Shown here: one piece after another, positions 5,158-12,352 of the stretch
Position numbering within the stretch: the first letter of the stretch is position 1
Layout of the letters: each line of letters opens with the position of its first letter
Assembly (NCBI GenBank): GCA_018819665.1
Contig: JAHJOY010000197.1
Coordinates: 1-12,352, forward strand
Reading direction: 5' to 3'
DNA length: 12,352 nucleotides
Source of the DNA: a bacterium
GTDB taxonomy: Bacteria > Atribacterota > Phoenicimicrobiia > Phoenicimicrobiales > Phoenicimicrobiaceae
The notes under the pieces: generated by a model
Told to the model about the DNA's origin: nothing
Databases searched by the model: none
Seen by the model: the letters and a program-made list of their open reading frames with translations, nothing else
Program-made: the position numbers and the translations under genes

Positions 5158-6216
5158 ATGGGAGAAAAGATGTTAATGAAAGGGAATGAAGCTATTGGAG
5201 AAGCTGCAATCCGTGCTGGTTGTCGATTTTATTTTGGTTATCCAATAACTCCCCAAAGTGAACTAACAGCTTATATGGCTAAAAAACTATTAAAAATGAA
5301 AGATGCTGCTTTTGTGCAAGCTGAAAGTGAAATAGCAGCTATAAGTATGGTCTATGGAGCCGCTGCTACCGGGGCAAGGGCTATGACCTCTTCTTCGGGT
5401 CCGGGGATAAGTTTAAAACAAGAAGGAATTTCTTATCTTGCCTGTGCTGAATTACCGTGCGTAATAGTGAATATACAAAGAGGAGGCCCAGGATTAGGAA
5501 GTATACAGCCTGGACAAGCTGATTATTTTCAAGCTACCAAAGGTGGAGGACACGGTGATTATCATTTAATTGTTCTTGCACCATCTTCAGTGCAAGAATT
5601 AGTAGATCTTACTATGGATGCTTTTGATTTAGCTGATAAATATACTAATCCGGCAATGATATTAGGAGATGGACTTATAGGACAAATGATGGAAGCTGTA
5701 GAGTTTAAGGAAAGAAAAAAGATTGATTTGCCAGATAAAGAAGGATGGATTTTAACCGGGTGCAAAGGAAGAGAAAAAAAATATATTGTTCCCTTTAATC
5801 TGGATCCTTATGAAATGGAAAAAATAAATCTAAAGATTCAGGAGAAATATAAAAAAATAATAGAAAAAGAAATTAGATATGAAGCAATTAATTTAGATAA
5901 TGCTGATTTAATAGTAGTTGCTTACGGGACAGTAGCTCGGATTGTAAAGACTGTAATTGATAATGCCAAAAAAGAGGGAATTAATATTGGACTAATCAGG
6001 CCAATTACCTTATTCCCCTTCCCGGAGAAGATAATTGCTGAGACTTCCGAAAAAATAAATAAGGTTTTAGTAGTGGAAATGAGCTATGGTCAGATGTTAG
6101 AAGACGTTAAATTAGCTGCAAATGGTAAAGCGGAAATTAATTTTTACGGAAGAGCTGGTGGGGTAGTGCCCACCCAATTTGAAATTTTAACTGAAATAAA
6201 GAAATATTTAACATAA
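5158..6216 (+). CDS. vorB: 2-oxoacid:ferredoxin oxidoreductase alpha subunit, VorB type
   Basis: The 352-aa alpha subunit of a thiamine diphosphate enzyme that oxidatively decarboxylates a 2-oxoacid to acyl-CoA with reduction of ferredoxin. GYPITPQSE (27-35) is the conserved substrate/pyrimidine-binding motif, followed by AESEIAAISMVYGAAATGAR (a full PFOR-domain II signature), SSSGPGISLKQEG, and GGPGLGSIQPGQADYFQATK. The length and the opening MLMKGNEAIGEAAIRAG match proteins named 3-methyl-2-oxobutanoate dehydrogenase VorB better than longer KorA proteins, but a 2-oxoglutarate enzyme cannot be ruled out. AAGGAGG lies 7 nt before ATG 5158. Beta and gamma follow. Linkage to ptb-buk supports a branched-chain substrate. 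Confidence 0.9.
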   Translation: MGEKMLMKGNEAIGEAAIRAGCRFYFGYPITPQSELTAYMAKKLLKMKDAAFVQAESEIAAISMVYGAAATGARAMTSSSGPGISLKQEGISYLACAELPCVIVNIQRGGPGLGSIQPGQADYFQATKGGGHGDYHLIVLAPSSVQELVDLTMDAFDLADKYTNPAMILGDGLIGQMMEAVEFKERKKIDLPDKEGWILTGCKGREKKYIVPFNLDPYEMEKINLKIQEKYKKIIEKEIRYEAINLDNADLIVVAYGTVARIVKTVIDNAKKEGINIGLIRPITLFPFPEKIIAETSEKINKVLVVEMSYGQMLEDVKLAANGKAEINFYGRAGGVVPTQFEILTEIKKYLT

Positions 6217-6243
6217 AATAATTACATTTTAATATATTACGAC

Positions 6244-6252
6244 GGGGAGGTG
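6244..6252 (+). promoter_or_regulatory. Ribosome binding site before the beta subunit
   Basis: GGGGAGGTG is a strong anti-16S match. The in-frame GTG at 6250 lies inside it, so ATG 6265, 12 nt downstream, is the better start, although the spacing is long. Confidence 0.6.
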
Positions 6253-6264
6253 TGTGATAATATT

Positions 6265-7011
6265 ATGAAGAAAGTTTTTGGCAGTCCCAAATCTTTAACT
6301 AAAGTTCCTTTTACTTATTGCCCAGGGTGTCATCATGGCATTGCCCATCGCTTGATAGCTGAGGTTTTAGATGAATTTGGGGTAAGAGAAAAAACTGTAG
6401 GAGTATGTCCAGTAGGTTGTTCAGTATTTGCTTATGTGTTTTTTGATTGTGATATGATTTGTGCAGCGCACGGGAGAGCCCCTGCTGTAGCTACCGGAAT
6501 GAAAAGAGCAAAACCAGATTCTATTATATTTACTTATCAGGGAGATGGAGATCTTGCCTCTATTGGTACAGCAGAAATAGTACATACTGCTAACCGAGGT
6601 GAGAATATTACGGTTATATTTATAAATAATGCTATCTATGGAATGACCGGTGGACAAATGGCCCCTACTACTTTGATAGGGCAAGTAACCCAAACATCTC
6701 CTTATGGCAGAGACCCGAAAACTATGGGATACCCTATAAAAGTAGCAGAAATGTTATCTACTCTAAAAGGAGTTGCTTATATTTCTCGAGTAGCTTTGTC
6801 AAAGCCTGCTTATATATTGAAAGCAAAGAAAGCTATAAGAAAAGCTTTTCAATCACAAATAGAGGGAAAGGGTTTTTCTCTGGTTGAAATTTTATCAACC
6901 TGTCCTACCAACTGGGGTTTAAGTCCAATTGAAGCAAATAAGTGGTTGGAAGAAAATATGATTCCATATTATCCATTAGGAGAATTTAAAACTCCTGAGG
7001 AGGTGTCCTGA
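6265..7011 (+). CDS. 2-oxoacid:ferredoxin oxidoreductase beta subunit (TPP-binding)
   Basis: The beta subunit, 248 aa from ATG 6265, holds thiamine diphosphate and the proximal [4Fe-4S] cluster. YCPGCHHG gives C19 and C22, GVCPVGC gives C48 (or C52), and STCPTNW gives C213: the four-cysteine pattern of the KGOR/VOR beta family. The TPP motif runs from GDGD (93-96) to the NN at 121-122 (FINNAIYGMTGGQMAPTT). The family N-terminus (M-K-x-V-F-x-x-P-x-S-L) supports the ATG over the GTG at 6250. The stop is immediately followed by the ATG of gamma, so the two are translationally coupled. The cluster and TPP site are complete, so the enzyme should be active. Confidence 0.92.
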   Translation: MKKVFGSPKSLTKVPFTYCPGCHHGIAHRLIAEVLDEFGVREKTVGVCPVGCSVFAYVFFDCDMICAAHGRAPAVATGMKRAKPDSIIFTYQGDGDLASIGTAEIVHTANRGENITVIFINNAIYGMTGGQMAPTTLIGQVTQTSPYGRDPKTMGYPIKVAEMLSTLKGVAYISRVALSKPAYILKAKKAIRKAFQSQIEGKGFSLVEILSTCPTNWGLSPIEANKWLEENMIPYYPLGEFKTPEEVS

Positions 7012-7551
7012 ATGTTAGAGAGAATTATTATTTCAGGATTTGGTGGCCAAGGAATAATGTTAATGGGTAGATTATTGGCTTATGCTGGTATGTTAGAGGG
7101 GAAAAATGTTGCCTGGATGCCTTCTTATGGACCAGAGATGAGAGGGGGAACAGCCAATTGTACAGTACTTATTTCTTCCAAGGAGATTGGCTCTCCAATC
7201 GTATCCCATCCCAAAATATTAATTGCCATGAACCAACCTTCATTAGATAAATTTGAACCGAATGTAAGTGAGAATGGGTTAATCATCTTGAATGATTCAT
7301 TAATAGAGCGTGAAGTTAACCGGGACGATGTTAGTGTAATAAGGATTCCTGCAGATGATATTGCTGATAAGTTAGGTAATTCAAGAGCAGCCAATATGGT
7401 AGTTTTAGGTGCTTGTGTTAAAAAATCAAAAGTGGTAAAGATGGAGACTATATTCAAGGCTTTAGAAAAGACTTTAGCTGGTCGTAATCAAGATTTAATA
7501 AATTTAAATAAAGAAGCTTTAAAGCAAGGGGCAGAATTGGTGGAGGATTAA
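7012..7551 (+). CDS. 2-oxoacid:ferredoxin oxidoreductase gamma subunit
   Basis: A 179-aa protein of the pyruvate ferredoxin/flavodoxin oxidoreductase gamma (POR) domain family, completing the alpha-beta-gamma-delta set and probably contacting CoA. GFGGQGIMLMG (9-19) is the family's N-terminal glycine-rich motif and PSYGPEMRGGTANC (37-50) the second signature. ATG 7012 lies directly after the beta stop, with GAGGAGGTG (6997-7005) 6 nt upstream. The M20 peptidase starts 3 nt after its stop. Length is usual for the family. Confidence 0.93.
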   Translation: MLERIIISGFGGQGIMLMGRLLAYAGMLEGKNVAWMPSYGPEMRGGTANCTVLISSKEIGSPIVSHPKILIAMNQPSLDKFEPNVSENGLIILNDSLIEREVNRDDVSVIRIPADDIADKLGNSRAANMVVLGACVKKSKVVKMETIFKALEKTLAGRNQDLINLNKEALKQGAELVED

Positions 7552-7554
7552 TTA

Positions 7555-8691
7555 ATGGTTAATAAAAAAAGATTGATAGAAAGTTTTATGGAATTAGTTA
7601 AGATTGACAGTGTATCCAGAGAGGAGAAGGAAGTTGCAGATTTTTTAGTAAAAAAACTAAAAGATTTAGGATTAGAAGTTATAGTTGATCAAGCTGGTGA
7701 GAAGGTAAAATCTAATAGCGGTAATATAATAGCTCGTTTAAGGGGAAATATCAAAAAAGCTACTCCTATTATGTTTTCCGCTCATATGGATACAGTTGTT
7801 CCAGGGAAAAAGATTAATCCTCTTGTGAAGGAAGAAAAGATAGTAAGCAGTGGAAAAACAATTTTAGGAGCAGATGATAAGGCGGCAATTGCTGCTTTAT
7901 TAGAGGCACTGCATATCATTAAAGAGAATAATATTCCCTGTGGTGATATAGAGATTGTATTTTCCATTTGTGAAGAAATAGGCTTAAAAGGTGCAAAAAA
8001 TTTAGATATTTCCAGTTTAAATGCCCAAATGGGATTTGTTTTAGATGCCGGAGGCCAGGTAGGAAAAATTATTACTACAGCCCCCTCTCAGAATTCTCTG
8101 CAAATTATTATTTATGGAAAATCTGCTCATGCTGGTTCAAATCCCGAAGAAGGGATTAATGCTATTCAGGTAGCCGGATTTGCTCTTTCCCGGATGAAGT
8201 TAGGTAGAATAGATGAAGAAACCACAGCTAATATTGGGATTATTTCCGGTGGCAAAGCTACAAATATTGTCCCTGATAAGGTAACATTAAAAGGGGAAGT
8301 TAGAAGTAGAAACGAAGAAAAATTAGAAAAATATACTGAGCGATTGAAAAAGATAACCGAAGATACTGCTCAGGAATTTAAAGCAAAAGCAGAGGTAAAG
8401 ATTAACAGGGAGTACTATTGCTACAATTTGTCCTCTGATGATCAAGTAGTTAAAATATCAATGAAGGCAGCAAATGATATGAGATTACAACCAGAATTAT
8501 GTCCCAGCGGAGGTGGGAGCGATGCCAATGTATTTAATAAGAAAGGTTTCCCCTCAGTTGTTTTAGCTATAGGGATGGAGAAGGTTCATACAGTTGATGA
8601 ATATATTCTTGTTAAAAATTTAAAAAATACAGCAGAATATGTTTTATCTATTATAAATACTGTAACCTCAGGAGAAAACTTAAATGAATAA
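7555..8691 (+). CDS. M20 family metallopeptidase, peptidase T-like
   Basis: A 378-aa cytosolic two-zinc aminopeptidase of the M20 family, closest in layout to the PepT-like (tripeptidase) group. SAHMDTVVPG gives His77 and Asp79, GADDKA gives the metal-bridging Asp107, CEEIGLKG gives Glu140 and Glu141 (general base and metal ligand), LDAGG gives Asp164, and the C-terminal KVHTVDEY gives the last His. GKSAHAGSNPEEGINA (188-203) is the hallmark of the dimerisation domain. GGAGG lies 8 nt before the ATG. It is packed between gamma (3-nt gap) and the NUDIX gene (8-nt overlap). Release of amino acids from short peptides would feed the fermentation route, which is inference from context. Confidence 0.9.
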   Translation: MVNKKRLIESFMELVKIDSVSREEKEVADFLVKKLKDLGLEVIVDQAGEKVKSNSGNIIARLRGNIKKATPIMFSAHMDTVVPGKKINPLVKEEKIVSSGKTILGADDKAAIAALLEALHIIKENNIPCGDIEIVFSICEEIGLKGAKNLDISSLNAQMGFVLDAGGQVGKIITTAPSQNSLQIIIYGKSAHAGSNPEEGINAIQVAGFALSRMKLGRIDEETTANIGIISGGKATNIVPDKVTLKGEVRSRNEEKLEKYTERLKKITEDTAQEFKAKAEVKINREYYCYNLSSDDQVVKISMKAANDMRLQPELCPSGGGSDANVFNKKGFPSVVLAIGMEKVHTVDEYILVKNLKNTAEYVLSIINTVTSGENLNE

Positions 8692-9241
8692 AGAAGATTC
8701 TTTAGAAAAGAAAATTTTATCTTCCACCTATATTTATCAGGGGAAAACTATTAAACTTCGTCAGGATAAAGTAAAACTACCTGATGGCAGGGAGATTGTC
8801 AGAGAAATAGTTGAACATCCTGGAGCTGTAGTTATATTAGCTTTGACTGATGACAAAAAGGTAGTAATGATCAGACAGTTCAGAGAACCGGCAGATGAAG
8901 TTTTATGGGAACTGCCAGCAGGGACGGTGGAAGAGGGAGAAGATTTATTTAGATGTGCCAAAAGAGAATTGGAAGAGGAGACCGGTTATTATCCCCAAAA
9001 GATTAAAAAATTAGTATCTTTTTTCTCCACTCCAGGTTTTTGTAATGAAAGACTTACACTATTTTTAGCGGAGGATTTAGAGAAAAGAAGAAAAAATGAA
9101 GATGCTGATGAATTTATTAAAGTTGAACTAATTAAGCCAAATGAAGCACTTAAATTAGTGAAAGAAAATATTATTAAAGATGCGAAAACTATAATAGGAA
9201 TATTATACCTCGCATCTCGTATTCTAGCGGATAGCGTTTAG
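8684..9241 (+). CDS. nudF: NUDIX hydrolase, ADP-ribose pyrophosphatase type
   Basis: A 185-aa NUDIX enzyme likely to hydrolyse ADP-ribose to AMP and ribose 5-phosphate. The Nudix box is perfect: G80, five residues, E86, seven residues, then RELEEETG (94-101). ELPAG just before it and STPGFCNERLTLFLAE (115-130) are typical of the NudF/YqkG group. ATG 8684 follows AGGAGA by 8 nt and overlaps the peptidase end by 8 nt. Oddly, the last codons (about LADSV) and the TAG stop lie inside a 7-nt tandem repeat at 9225-9252, so the C-terminal tail appears to derive from the repeat. The catalytic core is unaffected. Confidence 0.9.
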   Translation: MNKEDSLEKKILSSTYIYQGKTIKLRQDKVKLPDGREIVREIVEHPGAVVILALTDDKKVVMIRQFREPADEVLWELPAGTVEEGEDLFRCAKRELEEETGYYPQKIKKLVSFFSTPGFCNERLTLFLAEDLEKRRKNEDADEFIKVELIKPNEALKLVKENIIKDAKTIIGILYLASRILADSV

Positions 9242-9252
9242 CGGATAGCGTA
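9225..9252. repeat. Heptamer tandem repeat array spanning the NUDIX stop codon
   Basis: Four 7-nt units in register: TAGCGGA, TAGCGTT, TAGCGGA, TAGCGTA, which is also two copies of a 14-mer differing only in the last base. The NUDIX stop TAG (9239-9241) is the start of the third unit. A palindromic element starts at the array's right edge. Confidence 0.8.
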
Positions 9253-9253
9253 G

Positions 9254-9273
9254 GGGTTCGATTTATCAAACCC
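9254..9273. repeat. Palindromic element, third copy
   Basis: GGGTTCGAT (9254-9262) pairs with ATCAAACCC (9265-9273) around a 2-nt loop with one mismatch. Size, loop and GGG/CCC ends match the palindromes at 24-43 and 72-91, although the inner bases differ in both arms. It is preceded by GTAGGGG, as the first copy is, and ends 3 nt before the AGGGG ribosome binding site of the next gene, so it could form a hairpin in that gene's leader. Confidence 0.65.
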
Positions 9274-9288
9274 GCAGGGGAACAAAAT

Positions 9289-10512
9289 ATGAAGAAATAT
9301 TTTATGGATTTGCATGTGCACATTGGCAGAAGTAATAACGGTACCCCAATAAAAATAACCGCCTCCCGGGACTTAACTTTTGCCAACATTGCCCGGGAAT
9401 GTAAATATAGAAAAGGGATTGACATTGTAGGTATCGTTGATTGCGCTTCACCTGAAGTAATTGACGATATTTCCCAGTTAATTAACAGCGGAGAAATGAA
9501 ACCTTTAAAGGAAGGTGGCTTAATTTATCAGGACAAAGTAACTATTATTTTGGGCTCAGAAATTGAAACCAAAGAAAAAGGTGGAGGCCATTCCCATCAA
9601 ATAGCCTATTTCCCCTATTTTAAAGATATAAAAGAATTTAGCAAGGCACTATCTCTACTGGTTGCCAATGTGAGTTTAAGCAGTCAAAATTGTAAAATTA
9701 GTGCCCAGGAAGCCTTTCAAATTATAAATCAAATTGGAGGGATTTTAATCCCCGCCCATGCATTTACTCCCCATAAAAGTGTTTATGGGAATTGTGTCAG
9801 AAGATTACCGGAGATGTTTAGTAGAGCTACTTTAAAAAAGATTCCTGCTATAGAATTGGGATTAAGTGCAGATACAAAAATTGCTGACCATTTAAGAGAA
9901 TTAGCCAAGCATACTTTTTTAACTAATTCGGATGCACATTCTCTACCCAAGATTGGCCGAGAATATAATATAGTAAAACTGGATAAGGCAAATTTTAAAG
10001 AGATACTTTTAGCCTTACAGAGAAAAGAAGGAAGAAAAATAACTGCTAATTACGGCCTTGACCCCAAACTGGGCAGATATCATCGAACTTTTTGTGAAAT
10101 CTGCAATTATACTGCCACCAGCCATCCTCCAGTTTATAAGTGTGAGAAATGTGGGAGTGATAAAATAGTAAAAGGTGTTTTTGATCGGATTGTAGAAATT
10201 GGAGATTATCAGCAATCTTTTTCTCCTCCTCATCGGCCCCCTTATTATCATCAGGTTCCTTTAGAGTTTGTACCCGGCGTGGGTAAAAAGACCCTGAATA
10301 AATTGTTTGGTTATTTTGGCACTGAAATGAATATACTACATAAAGCTTCTTATCAGGAAATTAGCCAGGTAGTAGGATTTGAAATTGCTCAGAATATAAT
10401 TTTAGCCAGAAAGGGACTTTTAGAGCTAAGTCCGGGTGGTGGAGGAAGGTATGGAAAGGTCAAAAAGAAAGAAAAAATCTCCGGAGATAAAAATTTACAG
10501 CTAAATTTTTAG
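9289..10512 (+). CDS. Endonuclease Q-like PHP-domain protein
   Basis: A 407-aa protein with the domain order of endonuclease Q (TIGR00375/YqxK family), which nicks DNA 5' of deaminated bases such as uracil and hypoxanthine and at abasic sites. The N-terminal PHP metal site shows DLHVH (7-11), Glu91, HSH (101-103), PAHAF (155-159) and SDAH (214-217). A zinc finger follows, with C269, C272, C285 and C288. A helix-hairpin-helix-like region starts at FVPGVGKKTL (328-337), and the basic tail is GGGGRYGKVKKKEK. These fit a DNA-binding nuclease and rule out a simple histidinol phosphatase. AGGGG (9276-9280) precedes ATG 9289 by 8 nt. A nudF-yqxK pairing also occurs in Bacillus, as I recall. Activity is inferred from homology. 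Confidence 0.85.
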   Translation: MKKYFMDLHVHIGRSNNGTPIKITASRDLTFANIARECKYRKGIDIVGIVDCASPEVIDDISQLINSGEMKPLKEGGLIYQDKVTIILGSEIETKEKGGGHSHQIAYFPYFKDIKEFSKALSLLVANVSLSSQNCKISAQEAFQIINQIGGILIPAHAFTPHKSVYGNCVRRLPEMFSRATLKKIPAIELGLSADTKIADHLRELAKHTFLTNSDAHSLPKIGREYNIVKLDKANFKEILLALQRKEGRKITANYGLDPKLGRYHRTFCEICNYTATSHPPVYKCEKCGSDKIVKGVFDRIVEIGDYQQSFSPPHRPPYYHQVPLEFVPGVGKKTLNKLFGYFGTEMNILHKASYQEISQVVGFEIAQNIILARKGLLELSPGGGGRYGKVKKKEKISGDKNLQLNF

Positions 10513-10559
10513 TTTTATTTTCTGATTTTCTCCCAAAAAAATAAAGCAAGTTATCTTAA

Positions 10560-10601
10560 ACTAGTTGATTTATATTAAAAATAATCAACTAGTATTTTTT
10601 T
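10560..10601 (+). terminator. Rho-independent terminator after the oxidoreductase-to-EndoQ gene run
   Basis: ACTAGTTGATT (10560-10570) and AATCAACTAGT (10583-10593) form a perfect 11-bp stem with a 12-nt AT loop, followed by A and seven T residues (10595-10601). It lies 47 nt after the endonuclease stop and separates that operon from dnaG. Confidence 0.88.
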
Positions 10602-10738
10602 AAAATATTTTTAAAAAAAAAGAGGAAAATTAAAACTTTTGTAGAATATATTAATACGAAGATAAATTTAGGAGTTTTAAAAAAAGAAAGTGTTTCATTA
10701 ATTACACATAACGATAATAATATGTAGGTGATTTATAT

Positions 10739-12352
10739 TTGAGATTTTCATCTGATTTACTGGAAGAAATAAGGAATCGTTGCGATATTATAGATATTAT
10801 TTCAGAGTATGTACATTTAAAGCCAGCAGGAAAGGGATTTAAAGGATTATGTCCTTTTCATGGAGAGAAGACCCCTTCTTTTATGGTTAGTCCTGAAAAG
10901 CAGTTATTTCATTGTTTTGGGTGTGGAGAAGGGGGTAATGTTTTTAATTTTCTTATGAAATATGAGAAACTTAGCTTTTTTGAAGCAGTGAAAATGTTAG
11001 CTAAAAAATCAGGTGTATCTCTCCCTGTAGATGAAGAAAAAGAAAATTTTCTTAACAGAGAAAAAGAAATACTGTATAAATTAAATAATCTGGTCGCAAA
11101 TTATTACCGAGAATGTCTATTTAGAACTAATCAAGGAAAAAAAGTAATAAATTATTTTAAAAAAAGAGGAATTAATGACACTAGTGTCGAACTGTATAGA
11201 TTAGGTTATGCTCCCCCTGGCTGGGACGCATTAACTAACTTTTTAAAGAAAAAGGGATATACCTACGAAGAGCTAATCAAGGCCGGACTAATAAAAAAGA
11301 GCAAAATAGAAGGGAAATACATTGACTATTTCAGAGACAGGATAATTTTTCCTATCTTTCACTTATCAGGGAGGGTAATAGGTTTTGGAGGCAGGGTTTT
11401 AGATGATTCTTTGCCCAAGTATATAAATTCTCCGGAAACGTTGGTTTATAACAAAGGGAGCAATTTATACAATTTAAACTTTGCCAAGGAAGATATTCGA
11501 AAAAAGAATTGTATAATTATTGTAGAAGGCTATACCGATGTTTTAATAACTCAACAATACGAATTTAATAATGTAGTAGCATCTCTGGGAACAGCTTTAA
11601 CCACTAAACAAATAGATTTAATAAAACGGTTTACCGATACGGTTTTAATCGCTTATGATGCAGATTCAGCCGGTAATATGGCGACCTTAAGAAGTTTGGA
11701 TTTGCTGGTAAAAGCTGGTCTTGGAATTAAAGTTTTAGCCTTACCTCAGGGTTATGACCCAGCTGATTTTTTAATTAAAAAAGGAAGAACACCTTTTCAA
11801 AATTTAATTGATAGGTCGCTTTCCTTAATAGATTATAAATTAAAACTTTTATATTCCAATTATAGTATTAAAACTATAGAAGGGAAAGTAAAAGTTATTA
11901 AAGAAATTTTACCTACCCTGAGCGTAATAGGTAATGAGGTTGAGCTGAGAGCTCAGACAAAAAAGATATCTGAAGAATTAAAATTATCCGAAGAAGCGAT
12001 CTTAATCGAACTAAAAAGATATAAAAGAGGATTAAAAGATTCCTCCCACAATTTTATTAAATTAAATTCTGAGTCTGGGAATATTAAAGCGGAAAAAATT
12101 CTCATCGGGTGTATGTTAGAAAATGAAAAAGTTACCCAGGATATTTTAAAAAAGTTGAAAACGGAAGATTTTTCCGTTCTGATGCATCGTCAAATCGTAA
12201 CAGCCATTGAAAAAATTTTAGAAGATGATAAAGTAGTAGATTCTCAAAAAGTTATTGACTATTTAAATGATGATGAGGCAGCAAAATTAATTTCTAAGAT
12301 TTTAATGGAAGAAACTATAACTTTTGATGAGAAGATAATCTCCGGATATGTA
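10739..12352 (+). CDS. dnaG: DNA primase, 3'-truncated by the window edge
   Basis: An open frame runs from TTG 10739 through exactly 538 codons to the window end with no stop. The product is bacterial primase, which makes RNA primers at the replication fork. The N-terminal zinc-binding domain has CPFH (38-41) and CFGC (59-62), with the flanking GEKTPSF and EGGNVFNF. The RNA polymerase core and TOPRIM domain carry RIIFPIF, GFGGR, LPKYINSPET, EGYTDV (Glu263) and YDADSAG (Asp307, Asp309). From about residue 445 the frame enters the helicase-binding domain, which is incomplete here. TAGGTGAT lies about 6 nt before the TTG. EGYTDV has Thr where Met is usual, outside the catalytic acid. E. coli primase is 581 aa, so perhaps 40-60 residues are missing. 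Confidence 0.96.
   Translation, partial: MRFSSDLLEEIRNRCDIIDIISEYVHLKPAGKGFKGLCPFHGEKTPSFMVSPEKQLFHCFGCGEGGNVFNFLMKYEKLSFFEAVKMLAKKSGVSLPVDEEKENFLNREKEILYKLNNLVANYYRECLFRTNQGKKVINYFKKRGINDTSVELYRLGYAPPGWDALTNFLKKKGYTYEELIKAGLIKKSKIEGKYIDYFRDRIIFPIFHLSGRVIGFGGRVLDDSLPKYINSPETLVYNKGSNLYNLNFAKEDIRKKNCIIIVEGYTDVLITQQYEFNNVVASLGTALTTKQIDLIKRFTDTVLIAYDADSAGNMATLRSLDLLVKAGLGIKVLALPQGYDPADFLIKKGRTPFQNLIDRSLSLIDYKLKLLYSNYSIKTIEGKVKVIKEILPTLSVIGNEVELRAQTKKISEELKLSEEAILIELKRYKRGLKDSSHNFIKLNSESGNIKAEKILIGCMLENEKVTQDILKKLKTEDFSVLMHRQIVTAIEKILEDDKVVDSQKVIDYLNDDEAAKLISKILMEETITFDEKIISGYV

Noticed and set aside
6250..6264. GTG start for the beta subunit
   Set aside because: The GTG is part of the ribosome binding site itself, and the family N-terminus begins at ATG 6265.
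10602..10738. Sigma-70 promoter for dnaG (TAATAT at 10718-10723 or TATATT at 10647-10652)
   Set aside because: In such AT-rich DNA these matches are expected by chance, and neither has a convincing -35 element.
11533..11550. Loss of a primase active-site residue in EGYTDV
   Set aside because: Only the usual Met is changed to Thr; the catalytic Glu263 and Asp307/Asp309 are present.

Overview
The window is AT-rich anaerobe-type bacterial DNA: A/T-ending codons, strong AGGAGG-type ribosome binding sites, frequent TTG starts, and an oxygen-sensitive ferredoxin-linked oxidoreductase. Every intact gene is on the + strand. The gene set and the odd intergenic repeats suit an uncultured, low-GC, amino-acid-fermenting lineage such as Atribacterota, or a clostridial relative. 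This assignment is inference and I hold it loosely. No tRNA, rRNA, CRISPR array, transposase or phage gene was seen.

Layout. Positions 1-384 have no gene. They hold a 78-bp element built from two palindromes, an octamer repeat pair, two TGCA-centred dyads, and a near-consensus sigma-54 (-24/-12) promoter at 352-368. About 20 bp downstream lies a broken butyrate kinase relic (385-598), followed by a class I/II aminotransferase (632-1843). A repeat-filled spacer leads to phosphate butyryltransferase (ptb), butyrate kinase (buk), a P-loop ATPase and a 2x[4Fe-4S] ferredoxin. A second spacer with a heptamer array precedes the alpha, beta and gamma subunits of a 2-oxoacid (probably branched-chain, VOR-type) ferredoxin oxidoreductase. 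These run on tightly into an M20 peptidase, a NudF-type NUDIX hydrolase and an endonuclease Q-like PHP protein. A clear intrinsic terminator (10560-10601) closes this run. DNA primase (dnaG) follows and runs off the window end.

How the genes work together. Aminotransferase, oxidoreductase plus ferredoxin, Ptb and Buk make a full route from a branched-chain amino acid to the 2-oxoacid, acyl-CoA (with reduced ferredoxin), acyl phosphate, and finally the free acid plus ATP. The M20 peptidase could supply amino acids. The sigma-54 promoter is notable because the ptb/buk/bkd operon of Bacillus subtilis is also sigma-54 (SigL) dependent, through the activator BkdR, although here the downstream enzyme is a ferredoxin oxidoreductase and not a BKD dehydrogenase complex.

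The most unusual DNA is between genes. Short tandem repeats with strict 7-nt or 8-nt periods recur, mostly just after stop codons, along with a family of 20-bp palindromes whose two arms change together. One such repeat forms the 3' end and stop codon of the NUDIX gene and sits directly against the ribosome binding site of the next gene.
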